Source of the DNA: Bacillus cereus group sp. RP43
GTDB lineage: Bacteria > Bacillota > Bacilli > Bacillales > Bacillaceae_G
Length of the DNA: 64,000 nt
Direction of reading: 5' to 3'
Assembly (NCBI RefSeq): GCF_040459645.1
Contig: NZ_JARVHQ010000001.1
Location: 682,001-746,000 of the forward strand
The notes beneath the pieces were generated by a model that was given only the letters and a program-made list of their open reading frames with translations, did no database searches and was not told the DNA's origin. Positions 54,003-62,591 of the stretch are shown piece after piece (within the stretch, counting starts at the first letter, position 1; every line of letters starts with the position of its first letter). Both the position numbers and the translations under genes were made by a program.

Positions 54003-54281
54003 TTAAGAAAAATTGTCCATTCCAGCAATCCACTGAGTAAGCTGTTCTTGATTATTGGAAATATGGTTGTCCAAATTAGAGGAAGATTTACCCGATTGAC
54101 TATAAGAATATACATCGTTTAGCATTGATTTAGCGTCACTACTTATACTATCGTTTGCGAGTAACGATTGAATGAGGCGCTCTAATTGCTCGCATTCAGA
54201 AACTGTTCCGCAGCAATCACTTTGATGGTTGACTAAAATATCTTTTAACACTTCTAATTGATGCTGTTGATTAATTGGCAT
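54003..54281 (-). CDS. ytzH: YtzH-like protein
   Basis: This 92-residue helical, Gln/Ser/Asn-rich protein has a CCGTVSECEQLERLIQSLL segment, matching the small YtzH family next to ytmP and trmB in bacilli. The two adjacent cysteines (C23, C24) and C30 are notable. Function is unknown. It is convergent with ytmP, only 3 bases apart, with no terminator between them. Confidence 0.78.
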   Translation of the reverse strand: MPINQQHQLEVLKDILVNHQSDCCGTVSECEQLERLIQSLLANDSISSDAKSMLNDVYSYSQSGKSSSNLDNHISNNQEQLTQWIAGMDNFS

Positions 54282-54410
54282 GAACGGATCATCCTTTCGA
54301 GTGTTTTTCTCTCCCTAGAAATGTAAGAGAAAAAGCTGTTTCGTCATGGAATGTTTAGTGCTTTATGTAGTTTTTATCAAAATGGTACATCTTATACTTG
54401 AAAGAAACGG

Positions 54411-54439
54411 ACCGAGTGCTCGTACGTACTTGGTTTTTT
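54411..54439 (+). terminator. Orphan hairpin with U tract upstream of trmB
   Basis: An ACCGAGT/ACTTGGT stem (one G-T pair) with a 10-nt loop is followed by T6. No gene ends just before it on this strand, so it may be a leader attenuator for trmB or end a small RNA. A TATACT at about 54393-54398 could be a -10. Confidence 0.5.
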
Positions 54440-54489
54440 GTTTGATAGATTGATTAAAACAGAAAGAAGGAATTTTTCCTTTAAAATAG

Positions 54490-55183
<694 letters not shown>

Positions 55184-55238
55184 CATGAAAAATAATCGGA
55201 ATATTATGTTAAAATCAAATAGAAAAGGGGGATGGGAT

Positions 55239-56093
55239 ATGGAACAGTTACAAATTGGAAATATAAAAGTGACGTGGCTAAAAGGTGGGAATACACATTT
55301 AGATGGAGGCGCGATGTTTGGAGTTGTGCCAAAAGTACTTTGGTCACGCAAATATAAACATAATGATACAAATCATATTTATTTACGAACAGATCCGTTA
55401 CTTTTACAAACGAAAGACGGTAATATGCTCATTGATTCCGGAATAGGAAACGGTAAATTGAATGAGAAGATGAAGCGGAATCAAGGTGTAACGGAAGAAT
55501 CATCAGTTTATGAATCATTAGAAAAACTAGGATTAAAGCCTGAAGATATTCACTATGTTTTAATGACGCACCTGCATTTTGATCATGCATCTGGTTTAAC
55601 AAAATGGGAAGGTGATCAACTTGTACCAGCGTTTCCGAATGCAAAAGTTTATGTTAGTGAAACAGAATGGAATGAAATGAGGAACCCAAATATTAGATCA
55701 CGCAATACATATTGGAAGGAAAATTGGGAGCCGATTGTAGATCAAGTTGTTACGTTTCAGCAAGAAATAGAAATTACAGATGAAATAAAAATGGCGCATA
55801 CAGGCGGTCATAGTTATGGACATGCAGTTATTGCTTTGGAAAGCCAAGGGGAAACGATGCTTCATTTAGCAGATCTCTTGCCGACGCATGCACATCAAAA
55901 TGTACTATGGGTAATGGCATACGATGATTATCCGATGACATCGATTGAAAGTAAACAAAAGTGGATGAAGTACGGCGCTGAAAAAGAGGCATGGTTTACA
56001 TTTTATCATGACGCGTATTACCGTGCAGTAAAGTGGAATGAGGAAGGGCATATCGTAGAAAAGATAGAGAGAAAAACGAGTATAGAAGCATAA
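55239..56093 (+). CDS. ytnP: MBL-fold lactonase-like hydrolase (YtnP)
   Basis: This 284-residue metallo-beta-lactamase-fold enzyme has the [10 protein letters not shown] zinc motif (near 108-117), HTGGHSYGH (His ligand) and HLADLLPTH (bridging Asp and His). B. subtilis YtnP is a reported quorum-quenching lactonase acting on a Streptomyces signal and AHLs. The start at 55239 has AAGGGGG upstream; a longer frame from 55167 runs through the trmB terminator. All metal ligands are present, so activity is expected. Confidence 0.9.
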   Translation: MEQLQIGNIKVTWLKGGNTHLDGGAMFGVVPKVLWSRKYKHNDTNHIYLRTDPLLLQTKDGNMLIDSGIGNGKLNEKMKRNQGVTEESSVYESLEKLGLKPEDIHYVLMTHLHFDHASGLTKWEGDQLVPAFPNAKVYVSETEWNEMRNPNIRSRNTYWKENWEPIVDQVVTFQQEIEITDEIKMAHTGGHSYGHAVIALESQGETMLHLADLLPTHAHQNVLWVMAYDDYPMTSIESKQKWMKYGAEKEAWFTFYHDAYYRAVKWNEEGHIVEKIERKTSIEA

Positions 56094-56140
56094 AAATAGG
56101 AGGGTGTTCCAGAATATTTGCTGGAGCAGCCTCCTATTTA
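56094..56140. terminator. Bidirectional hairpin between ytnP and the GNAT gene
   Basis: AAATAGGAGG pairs with CCTCCTATTT, with an inner CCAG/CTGG stem and small internal bulges. It lies between convergent genes and overlaps the GNAT stop. Confidence 0.8.
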
Positions 56141-56643
56141 GATATGCTATATAAATGATGAAGCATATCCCCATTATAATATTTAGTCATGAATTCTTTT
56201 TCTTTAATCATACCAAGCTTCTTAGCAACTTTTTGTGAAGCAATATTGTCATGTTTAATAATTGAATAGACTTTTGACAGTCCTAACTCATTAAAAGCAT
56301 ATTCTTTAATGCCTTTAGTAATTTCACTTGCGTAACCTTTATGCCAAAATTCTTTTTTTAGCAAATATCCAATTTCTATGACCTGTTCAACATCGGCATC
56401 CTGCATACTTAAACCGGCATTCCCTATAAACCCATCAGTTTCTTTTAGATATATCCCCCATAAGCCAAATCCAAAATCCTTATATCGTTTTATATTTCTA
56501 TCTAACCAGGATTGAACATCAGCATCAGAAAAATTGTGTTCATAAGCATACATTACATCTGGATCTTGCAACATCATTTTTAAATCATCAAAATCATCTT
56601 GTCGCATTTCCTTTAGGTATAAGTATTCGGTTTCTAATATCAT
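56134..56643 (-). CDS. GNAT acetyltransferase (RimJ/RimL type)
   Basis: This 169-residue GNAT-fold enzyme has ETEYLYLKEMRQDDFDDL at the N-terminus and LKKEFWHKGYASEITKGIKEYAF as the acetyl-CoA pyrophosphate loop (about 95-117). HDNIASQKVAKKLGM follows (about 131-145). It belongs to the branch that acetylates N-terminal residues of proteins or small amines; the substrate is not predictable. AAAGGAG lies 7 bases before the ATG. It may share a transcript with nothing else. Confidence 0.88.
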   Translation of the reverse strand: MILETEYLYLKEMRQDDFDDLKMMLQDPDVMYAYEHNFSDADVQSWLDRNIKRYKDFGFGLWGIYLKETDGFIGNAGLSMQDADVEQVIEIGYLLKKEFWHKGYASEITKGIKEYAFNELGLSKVYSIIKHDNIASQKVAKKLGMIKEKEFMTKYYNGDMLHHLYSISK

Positions 56644-56671
56644 CTATACTCCTTTTATTTCTTTCGCAATT

Positions 56672-56705
56672 AAAAAATAAGAGGTTCACCTAATGGGAAC
56701 CCTCC
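56672..56705 (-). terminator. Terminator after the PepSY gene
   Basis: On the reverse strand GAGGGTTC pairs with GAACCTC (one bulge) around a 9-nt loop, followed by TTATTTTTT. Confidence 0.78.
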
Positions 56706-56708
56706 TTT

Positions 56709-57020
56709 TTATGCTGCTATAACCTCTAAAACAGTACCTGTTTTAGCATCAACTAAAAATTCAAATCGTTCTTGTATATCATCTAACATCGTTGTAAGAC
56801 CGCCGCGATAAACTTCGTATGCGACATCATATTTTTCAAATGTCTCTGGAACCATATGTACCCAAGAGCCAGTAATTTCACCTTTATGACTTAATGCTTG
56901 TTTCACCATTTTTAATGCTTTTTCTGAAGAAATATGGGATTGTTCTTGTACTTTGTTTGCAACAAGATAACCAGCTGCGAACCCAACACCAAGACCTGCT
57001 ACTAAACCTTTCCAGCTCAT
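56709..57020 (-). CDS. Small PepSY-domain protein with N-terminal membrane anchor
   Basis: This 103-residue protein has a hydrophobic, Gly/Ala-rich N-terminal helix (GLVAGLGVGFAAGYLV, 5-20). A single PepSY-like domain follows (SSEKALKMVKQAL... VDAKTGTVLEV). PepSY domains are often inhibitory or peptide-binding modules outside the membrane. There is no lipobox cysteine. The neighbour on the other side is the M42 peptidase gene, divergently transcribed, which might be coincidental. Function is unknown. Confidence 0.8.
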   Translation of the reverse strand: MSWKGLVAGLGVGFAAGYLVANKVQEQSHISSEKALKMVKQALSHKGEITGSWVHMVPETFEKYDVAYEVYRGGLTTMLDDIQERFEFLVDAKTGTVLEVIAA

Positions 57021-57168
57021 ATATTCACCTCAATTCTGTAAAATAAAAATAGTGTACCAATAATAATTATAAAGCAAATACAGCTAAAAAAGAAGAAACT
57101 AGAAACATTTCGAAAATTTCGTTACAATAAAAGAGGTATTCTACTAAGGTTTGAAAGAAGGGGACTTC

Positions 57169-58242
57169 GTGAATAAAGAGACATTACAATTATTTCGTAC
57201 GTTAACAGAATTACAAGGTGCATCAGGTTTCGAACATGATGTACGCCGTTTTATGAAGCAAGAATTAAGCAAATATGCGGATGAAATTGTACAAGACGGT
57301 TTAGGTAGCGTATTTGGTCTGAAAAAAGGGGACGAAACTGGCCCACGTGTTCTTGTAGCAGGTCATATGGATGAAGTAGGTTTCATGGTTACGCAAATTA
57401 CGAAAAATGGGATGCTTCGTTTTCAAACGTTAGGTGGCTGGTGGAGCCAAGTACTATTAGCTCAGCGTGTACAAGTTATGACGAAGAATGGTCCTGTTAT
57501 TGGGGTTGTTGGTTCTATTCCTCCTCATTTATTAAGTGATGCGCAACGTGCAAAACCGATGGATATAAAAAATATGTTAATTGATATAGGTGCAGATAGT
57601 TATGAAGATGCGATTGAGATTGGTGTAAAGCCTGGACAACAAATCGTGCCAATCTGCCCATTCACGCCGATGGCAAATGAAAAGAAAATTATGGCGAAAG
57701 CTTGGGACAACCGCTATGGATGTGGCCTTGCAATCGAGTTATTAAAAGAATTAAAAGATGAAACATTACCAAACACATTATACTCTGGTGCTACTGTACA
57801 AGAAGAAGTAGGTCTTCGCGGAGCCCAAACTGCTGCAAATATGATTCAGCCAGACATTTTTTATGCGCTTGATGCAAGTCCAGCAAACGATGCGTCTGGT
57901 GATAAAACGCAGTTCGGTCAATTAGGAAAAGGTGCTCTTCTTCGTATTTATGACCGCACAATGGTAACTCATAGAGGAATGCGCGAATTCATTTTAGATA
58001 CAGCTGAAACACATAACATTCCATACCAATACTTTATTTCACAAGGTGGTACAGATGCGGGCCGTGTACATACAAGTAACTCTGGTATCCCATCAGCAGT
58101 AATTGGTGTTTGTGCACGTTACATTCATACACATGCTTCTATTTTACATGTCGATGATTATGCGGCAGCGAAGGAATTAATTACGAAGCTTGTGAGAGCG
58201 ACGGACAAAACGACGTTAGAGACGATTAAGAATAACGCGTAA
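57169..58242 (+). CDS. ytoP: M42-family glutamyl/deblocking aminopeptidase (YtoP)
   Basis: This 357-residue cytosolic metallo-aminopeptidase is of the M42 family. [10 protein letters not shown] carries the first His, WDNRYGC the bridging Asp, and [10 protein letters not shown] the general-base Glu and a metal Glu. [10 protein letters not shown] and the C-terminal ARYIHTHAS supply the remaining ligands. Members form tetrahedral dodecamers that trim short peptides. The GTG at 57169 has AAGGGG 5 bases upstream; the frame start at 57151 lies in the leader. It ends at a strong terminator. Confidence 0.92.
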   Translation: MNKETLQLFRTLTELQGASGFEHDVRRFMKQELSKYADEIVQDGLGSVFGLKKGDETGPRVLVAGHMDEVGFMVTQITKNGMLRFQTLGGWWSQVLLAQRVQVMTKNGPVIGVVGSIPPHLLSDAQRAKPMDIKNMLIDIGADSYEDAIEIGVKPGQQIVPICPFTPMANEKKIMAKAWDNRYGCGLAIELLKELKDETLPNTLYSGATVQEEVGLRGAQTAANMIQPDIFYALDASPANDASGDKTQFGQLGKGALLRIYDRTMVTHRGMREFILDTAETHNIPYQYFISQGGTDAGRVHTSNSGIPSAVIGVCARYIHTHASILHVDDYAAAKELITKLVRATDKTTLETIKNNA

Positions 58243-58246
58243 AGAG

Positions 58247-58272
58247 GAAGGGTGAAAAACCCTTCTTTTTTT
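58247..58272 (+). terminator. Terminator after ytoP
   Basis: GAAGGGT/ACCCTTC with a 5-nt loop is followed by T7. Confidence 0.9.
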
Positions 58273-58477
58273 AGGTTGAATAGATGACCCAGCGATGAAT
58301 GGTAGCGGTCAGTGCCTAGTTGGTGCTCGAGCGATGTATTAAGACCGCGGGTAGGAAGAGAGAGGAAGGCTGGTTTTGAGTTCGAGGACGGTAATGTTGA
58401 GGGAAGCCACCTTCTTTTTTAGGTTGAATAGATGACCCAGTGATGAGTGGTAGCGGTCAGTTTTTAATAGATGCTCG
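58261..58477. repeat. Imperfect direct repeat downstream of ytoP
   Basis: A unit of about 70 bp at 58261-58334 (CCTTCTTTTTTTAGGTTGAA then TAGATGACCCAG and GGTAGCGGTCAGT, ending TGCTCG) recurs at 58410-58477 with a few changes. About 75 bp of unrelated sequence lies between. The first copy begins in the ytoP terminator; the second carries the same CCTTCTTTTTT without a full stem. The repeats occupy the roughly 270-base gap before the DUF84 gene. Confidence 0.8.
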
Positions 58478-58538
58478 TACCACGTATAAAGAGTGGTTTT
58501 ATTAAGACGAAAAGATGAATTTTATAGAGGTGAAAGAA

Positions 58539-59048
58539 ATGAAGGTAGTAGTTGGATCGAAGAATAAGACGAAGGTTGGGGCTGTAGAGAAGGTTTGGGA
58601 AGATGCTGAAATTATATCTCTTTCTGTTCCGTCAGGAGTAGCAAACCAGCCTTTCTCAGATGAAGAGACGATGCAAGGAGCAGTAAATAGAGCGAAGAGA
58701 GCGGTGCAGGAAGGTGAAGCTCATATCGGCATTGGGCTAGAAGGCGGCGTTATGAAAACGGAGCATGGGTTATTTATGTGTAACTGGGGTGCTTTAGCGA
58801 CAATTGAAGGTAAAACATTTGTTGCAGGCGGGGCACGTATTAAGTTACCAGACGATTTTTTAGCACCTCTTGAAGAAGGAAAAGAGCTAAGTGAAGTGAT
58901 GGAAGAGTTTGTAGAGCGAAAAGATATTCGTAGTCACGAAGGTGCTATCGGTATTTTTACAGATGATTATGTCGACCGAACGGAATTATTTGTACACGTG
59001 GTTAAGTTACTTGTTGGGCAATATAAGTATGATGAAAAGCAAGCATAA
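58539..59048 (+). CDS. DUF84/YjjX-family inosine/xanthosine triphosphatase
   Basis: This 169-residue protein has VVVGSKNKTKVGAV at the N-terminus. FSDEETMQGAVNRAKRAV and GIGLEGGV are the substrate and metal-binding signatures of the YjjX (DUF84) fold related to Maf/HAM1 proteins. It hydrolyses non-canonical ITP/XTP. ATG 58539 has GAGGTG 7 bases upstream; the frame from 58515 is not supported. It is followed 83 bases later by ytpP. Confidence 0.88.
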   Translation: MKVVVGSKNKTKVGAVEKVWEDAEIISLSVPSGVANQPFSDEETMQGAVNRAKRAVQEGEAHIGIGLEGGVMKTEHGLFMCNWGALATIEGKTFVAGGARIKLPDDFLAPLEEGKELSEVMEEFVERKDIRSHEGAIGIFTDDYVDRTELFVHVVKLLVGQYKYDEKQA

Positions 59049-59131
59049 ACCTTGCACCACGCGCGATGTATGGTAGTATAAAGAAAAGATTATAGTGTGA
59101 AAAAGTGCACTCGTTAGAGGAGGAAATATAG

Positions 59132-59446
59132 ATGAAATCATTAGAAAGCATGGAACAATTCCAAGAATTAAAAAATGAAGAGAATGTAGTCTTCATGTTC
59201 TCAGCAGAATGGTGCCCAGATTGCCGTTTCGTTGATCCATTTATGCCAGAAGTAGAAGAGAAGTATAGTGATTTCTCATTTTACTATGTAGATCGTGATG
59301 AGTTTATTGATCTATGCGTGAAAATAGATGTATTTGGCATTCCAAGCTTTGTAGCGTACAATAAAGGTGAAGAAACTGGACGCTATGTAAATAAAGATCG
59401 TAAAACACAAGAGCAAATCGAAGAGTTTATTGAAGGTTTAAAATAA
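59132..59446 (+). CDS. ytpP: Thioredoxin-like protein YtpP
   Basis: This 104-residue thioredoxin fold has active site WCPDC (C28, C31) instead of the canonical WCGPC, and the cis-proline in FGIPSF (near 70). YtpP of bacilli has the same atypical motif. The role is thiol-disulfide exchange or bacilliredoxin-like chemistry; partners are unknown. AGGAGG lies 7 bases before the ATG. It is the first of the ytpP-ytpQ-ytpR group, with a hairpin between it and ytpQ. Confidence 0.9.
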   Translation: MKSLESMEQFQELKNEENVVFMFSAEWCPDCRFVDPFMPEVEEKYSDFSFYYVDRDEFIDLCVKIDVFGIPSFVAYNKGEETGRYVNKDRKTQEQIEEFIEGLK

Positions 59447-59473
59447 GACAATTAGCCAATTGAATTGTAAAAA

Positions 59474-59507
59474 CAACCTCTACCTTCGCGGGGGAGGTTA
59501 TTTTTTT
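59474..59507 (+). terminator. Terminator between ytpP and ytpQ
   Basis: AACCTC pairs with GAGGTT, with partial CC/GG pairing inside, followed by ATTTTTTT. Confidence 0.75.
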
Positions 59508-59525
59508 GGAAGGGAGGAAAAAGAG

Positions 59526-60338
59526 ATGAAAATGACAAGTAAAAAGATGAAAGACGAGTTAATGAAGAAATTATCTCGACCAGAATGGGGCTTTCATTAT
59601 GATAGCGAGAAAGAAGTTCTTCGTATTGAACAAACAGACTCGAAAAAAGGTATTAACGTATCACTTCCAGGAGTAGTGGCAAAATGGGAAGTGAACAAAG
59701 AAAAAGCGATTGAAGAGGTCGCTTATTACGTACAAGAAGCGCTAATTGCAATGCATAAAGAAGAAAATAGCACGGCGAAAATTTTACCCGTTATTCGCTC
59801 TACTTCTTTCCCGAAACAATCAGAAGAAGGAAATCCGTTTCTTATGACGGATCATACGGCGGAAACACGTATTTACTATGCACTAGATTCTAATAAAACG
59901 TATCGATTAATTGATGAGTACTTATTGCAAAAATTAGAACTTACAGAGCAACAAGTACGTGAAATGGCATTATTTAATGCTCGCTCATTAGGTTATGAAT
60001 TTAAGCAGGACACAGTAGCAGGTAATACATTCTACTTTTTAAACACAAATGATGGATACGATGCGAGTCGTATTTTAAACGAATCGTTACTACACTCGAT
60101 GCGTGAAAAGATCTCTGGTGATATGGTTGTTGCAGTTCCTCACCAAGATGTATTAATTATTGCTGATATCGTCAACGAAATCGGTTATGATATTATTGCA
60201 CAAATGACAATGAAATTTTTTGCCGAAGGGCATGTTCCGATTACATCACTTTCATTCGTATATGAAGACGGGGACTTCGAACCAATCTTTATTTTAGCGA
60301 AGAATCGGAAGAAGACAGATGGAAAAGAGAAAGGATGA
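59526..60338 (+). CDS. ytpQ: DUF1444 family protein YtpQ
   Basis: This 270-residue soluble protein has [16 protein letters not shown] ([15 protein letters not shown]) and [12 protein letters not shown] blocks typical of DUF1444/YtpQ. No signal peptide or membrane segment is present. Function is unknown; conservation with ytpP and ytpR suggests a shared process. The start at 59526 follows GGGAGG. The stop overlaps the ytpR start (ATGA), so translation is coupled. Confidence 0.87.
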   Translation: MKMTSKKMKDELMKKLSRPEWGFHYDSEKEVLRIEQTDSKKGINVSLPGVVAKWEVNKEKAIEEVAYYVQEALIAMHKEENSTAKILPVIRSTSFPKQSEEGNPFLMTDHTAETRIYYALDSNKTYRLIDEYLLQKLELTEQQVREMALFNARSLGYEFKQDTVAGNTFYFLNTNDGYDASRILNESLLHSMREKISGDMVVAVPHQDVLIIADIVNEIGYDIIAQMTMKFFAEGHVPITSLSFVYEDGDFEPIFILAKNRKKTDGKEKG

Positions 60339-60949
60339 ACGAAGTGAACGTTTTTTACAACCTTGAAGGAATTGGTGACACTTTAATTGTTACCTTACAA
60401 GATATTACTTTAGAAACCCGTACATTTGACCGCAAAGGAGATGTTGCTCGCGTTTATGATCGTGAAAGCAACGTAACAGGAGGATTCAACATCTTTAATG
60501 CGTCTTCTTATGTAGAAGTAACAGACAACGGAAACGTTACATTAACGAAAGAGTTTGTTGAAAAAATTAACGATATTTTAGCGAAGAACGGCTTTGAAGA
60601 AAAAGTAGAAGCTGATTTCACGCCGAAATTTGTTGTAGGCTATGTAGCTGAAAAAGAGAAGCATCCAAATGCTGATAAATTAAACATTTGTACAGTAGAA
60701 ATCGGTACAGAAACATTACAAATCGTATGTGGTGCACCGAACGTTGATGCAGGACAAAAAGTTGTTGTTGCAAAAATCGGTGCTGTAATGCCAAGTGGTA
60801 TGTTAATTAAACCAGCTGAACTTCGCGGTGTTCCTTCTTCTGGAATGATTTGCTCTGCACGTGAGTTAGAGCTTCCAGATGCTCCACAAGAAAAAGGTAT
60901 TCTTGTATTAGAAGATAGCTTTGAAGTTGGACAAGAATTTAAATTTTAA
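60335..60949 (+). CDS. ytpR: tRNA-binding-domain protein YtpR (DUF4479)
   Basis: This 204-residue protein has an N-terminal DUF4479 domain (1-85) and a C-terminal EMAP-II/Trbp111-like OB fold (about 95-200). The OB-fold sequences are [24 protein letters not shown] and [14 protein letters not shown]. The OB domain resembles the N-terminal tRNA-binding domain of PheRS beta, so tRNA or structured-RNA binding is likely. ATG overlaps the ytpQ stop by 4 bases; GTG 60344 is a possible internal start. A terminator follows. Confidence 0.9.
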   Translation: MNEVNVFYNLEGIGDTLIVTLQDITLETRTFDRKGDVARVYDRESNVTGGFNIFNASSYVEVTDNGNVTLTKEFVEKINDILAKNGFEEKVEADFTPKFVVGYVAEKEKHPNADKLNICTVEIGTETLQIVCGAPNVDAGQKVVVAKIGAVMPSGMLIKPAELRGVPSSGMICSARELELPDAPQEKGILVLEDSFEVGQEFKF

Positions 60950-60964
60950 TTGATATTAGAAAAG

Positions 60965-60994
60965 TAGCCTCGCATACGTGAGGCTATTTTTTTA
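60965..60994 (+). terminator. Terminator after ytpR
   Basis: TAGCCTC/GAGGCTA with an 8-nt loop region is followed by T7. Confidence 0.9.
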
Positions 60995-61091
60995 TGCGAA
61001 ATTCCTAGCATTGTAACGTTTCCTCTTAAAATCTATATTGTATTTTAAAAATGGATTAGGTAAAATTTAGAAAAAAGAAGGGGATAGACGT

Positions 61092-61436
61092 ATGAAACAA
61101 CAACCAAAAATCGCAGAACTTCTGAAACGAATTGAAACTTCAAAACAGCAAGATATCGAGTTAGGTTCCTATGAAATATATGTGTTTAGTGAAAGTGAAT
61201 TAGAAAAAGGGCAAATCGGTTACCGATATGATAAACATAAAAATTCATTAATAAGCAATGAAAGCGGAAGATGGCAAGAAGGATGGATTGTTATCGGATA
61301 TGAAACGGATATGGGAGATCCTGTTTTCGTTAATGTAGATGAAGGTACTTGCCCTGTTTATACAGCTGAGCGCGGTACGGAAACGTGGCAACCGATTTAT
61401 ATCGGGAATATGGATGATATTATAAAAATACTATAA
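61092..61436 (+). CDS. SMI1/KNR4 (SUKH) family protein
   Basis: This 114-residue protein matches the short SUKH pattern: GSYEIYVFSESELEKGQIGY, WIVIGYETDMGDPVFVNV, then CPVYTAERGTETWQPIYI. SUKH proteins are often immunity proteins against contact-dependent toxins, but many Bacillus copies stand alone with no toxin, as here. AGAAGGGG lies 8 bases before the ATG. It is followed by the lipoprotein amidase gene after 41 bases. An immunity role is not supported by context. Confidence 0.8.
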   Translation: MKQQPKIAELLKRIETSKQQDIELGSYEIYVFSESELEKGQIGYRYDKHKNSLISNESGRWQEGWIVIGYETDMGDPVFVNVDEGTCPVYTAERGTETWQPIYIGNMDDIIKIL

Positions 61437-61477
61437 GAAAGTGCTTTGAGTCCGGTGCAAAGTGATAGGAGAGAAAA

Positions 61478-62434
61478 ATGAAGTATATAAAAATAATGAG
61501 CGCTATTGCAGTCATTGGAATATATATGGGAGGTTGTTCACAAGAAAAACTGAAAAAAGAAACAACATCTTCTGTACAAGAAAAAAACAACGATAAAAAA
61601 GAAGACGCACCGGTAGAAAAGCAGCAGGAAGAGCAAGAAAAGAAAGAAGAGCCGCAAGCTATTCAAACGAGTGAGCAAGCAGAGACTAAGCAGGAGGAAG
61701 TGCCGACCACAGAAAAGAAAGAAGCAGTCCTACCTGCGCAGCAAACGGAGCATCCAGCGCAAAATAATGAACAAAAAATAGAGAGTAATGAGAAAAAAGA
61801 GAAGTTTCTCGTCGTTATTGATCCTGGGCATCAACAAAAAGCCAATTTAAATCTAGAGCCAATTGGTCCAGGGGCAACTACGCAAAAATATAAAGTAACA
61901 GACGGAACAGCGGGAGTTGTAACGAAAAAGAGGGAATCAGTTCTTGTATTAGAGATGGCTTTTATATTGAAAGAAAAACTGGAAGCAAAAGGTATACAAG
62001 TATTGATGACGAGAACGTCACATGAGGTTGATATAAGTAATAAGGAACGAGCGACATTCGCGAATAATCATAAGGCGAATTTATTTTTACGTCTTCACGC
62101 GGACGGTTCCGAAAATCCAAACCAAAGTGGGTTCGCTGTATTGACGCCAGCGGAAGGAAATCAATATACGAAAGAAATCTATGCTGAAAGTTTTCAAGTC
62201 TCTCAAACAATTGTAAACAAAATGAGGGAAAATCATCAGGTGAAAGTAAATGGAATTAAATTTCGAGATGACCTTTCTGGATTTAATTGGTCGAAAGTAC
62301 CCGGAGTACTATTAGAACTCGGATTTATGTCAAACCCAGAAGAAGACAAAAAATTATCTGACCCACAGTATGTAAATTCTTTGTTACAAAGCGTGACGGA
62401 TAGTGTAGATGAATATCGGAAAAATAAAGCTTAA
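61478..62434 (+). CDS. Lipoprotein N-acetylmuramoyl-L-alanine amidase (Amidase_3)
   Basis: This 318-residue protein has a lipoprotein signal peptide with lipobox MGGC (C20), a Glu/Lys/Gln-rich flexible linker (21-108) and an Amidase_3 catalytic domain (about 109-316). Zinc ligands are expected at H118 (DPGH), a Glu in KRESVLVLEMA (near 148) and the His in LRLHADGS (near 210). The catalytic Glu is in LLELGFMSN (near 282). It cleaves the MurNAc-L-Ala bond of peptidoglycan while tethered to the outer membrane face. RBS AGGAGAG. Monocistronic, with a terminator. Confidence 0.93.
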   Translation: MKYIKIMSAIAVIGIYMGGCSQEKLKKETTSSVQEKNNDKKEDAPVEKQQEEQEKKEEPQAIQTSEQAETKQEEVPTTEKKEAVLPAQQTEHPAQNNEQKIESNEKKEKFLVVIDPGHQQKANLNLEPIGPGATTQKYKVTDGTAGVVTKKRESVLVLEMAFILKEKLEAKGIQVLMTRTSHEVDISNKERATFANNHKANLFLRLHADGSENPNQSGFAVLTPAEGNQYTKEIYAESFQVSQTIVNKMRENHQVKVNGIKFRDDLSGFNWSKVPGVLLELGFMSNPEEDKKLSDPQYVNSLLQSVTDSVDEYRKNKA

Positions 62435-62436
62435 AC

Positions 62437-62466
62437 TGCAGTCTTATATGGAAGGCTGCTTTTTTC
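62437..62466 (+). terminator. Terminator after the amidase gene
   Basis: GCAG-CTT pairs with AAG-CTGC with bulged T and G residues, followed by TTTTTT. Confidence 0.82.
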
Positions 62467-62591
62467 TATATACAAAACACTCGTAAATTAGAATATTATG
62501 GATAAAGTTAATATGCTTAATTTTACCTGCACTTTTTGCCGAATGCTGATACAATAAAGGTTGTTACTATTTAGTAGAAAGAGTGGTAAGC

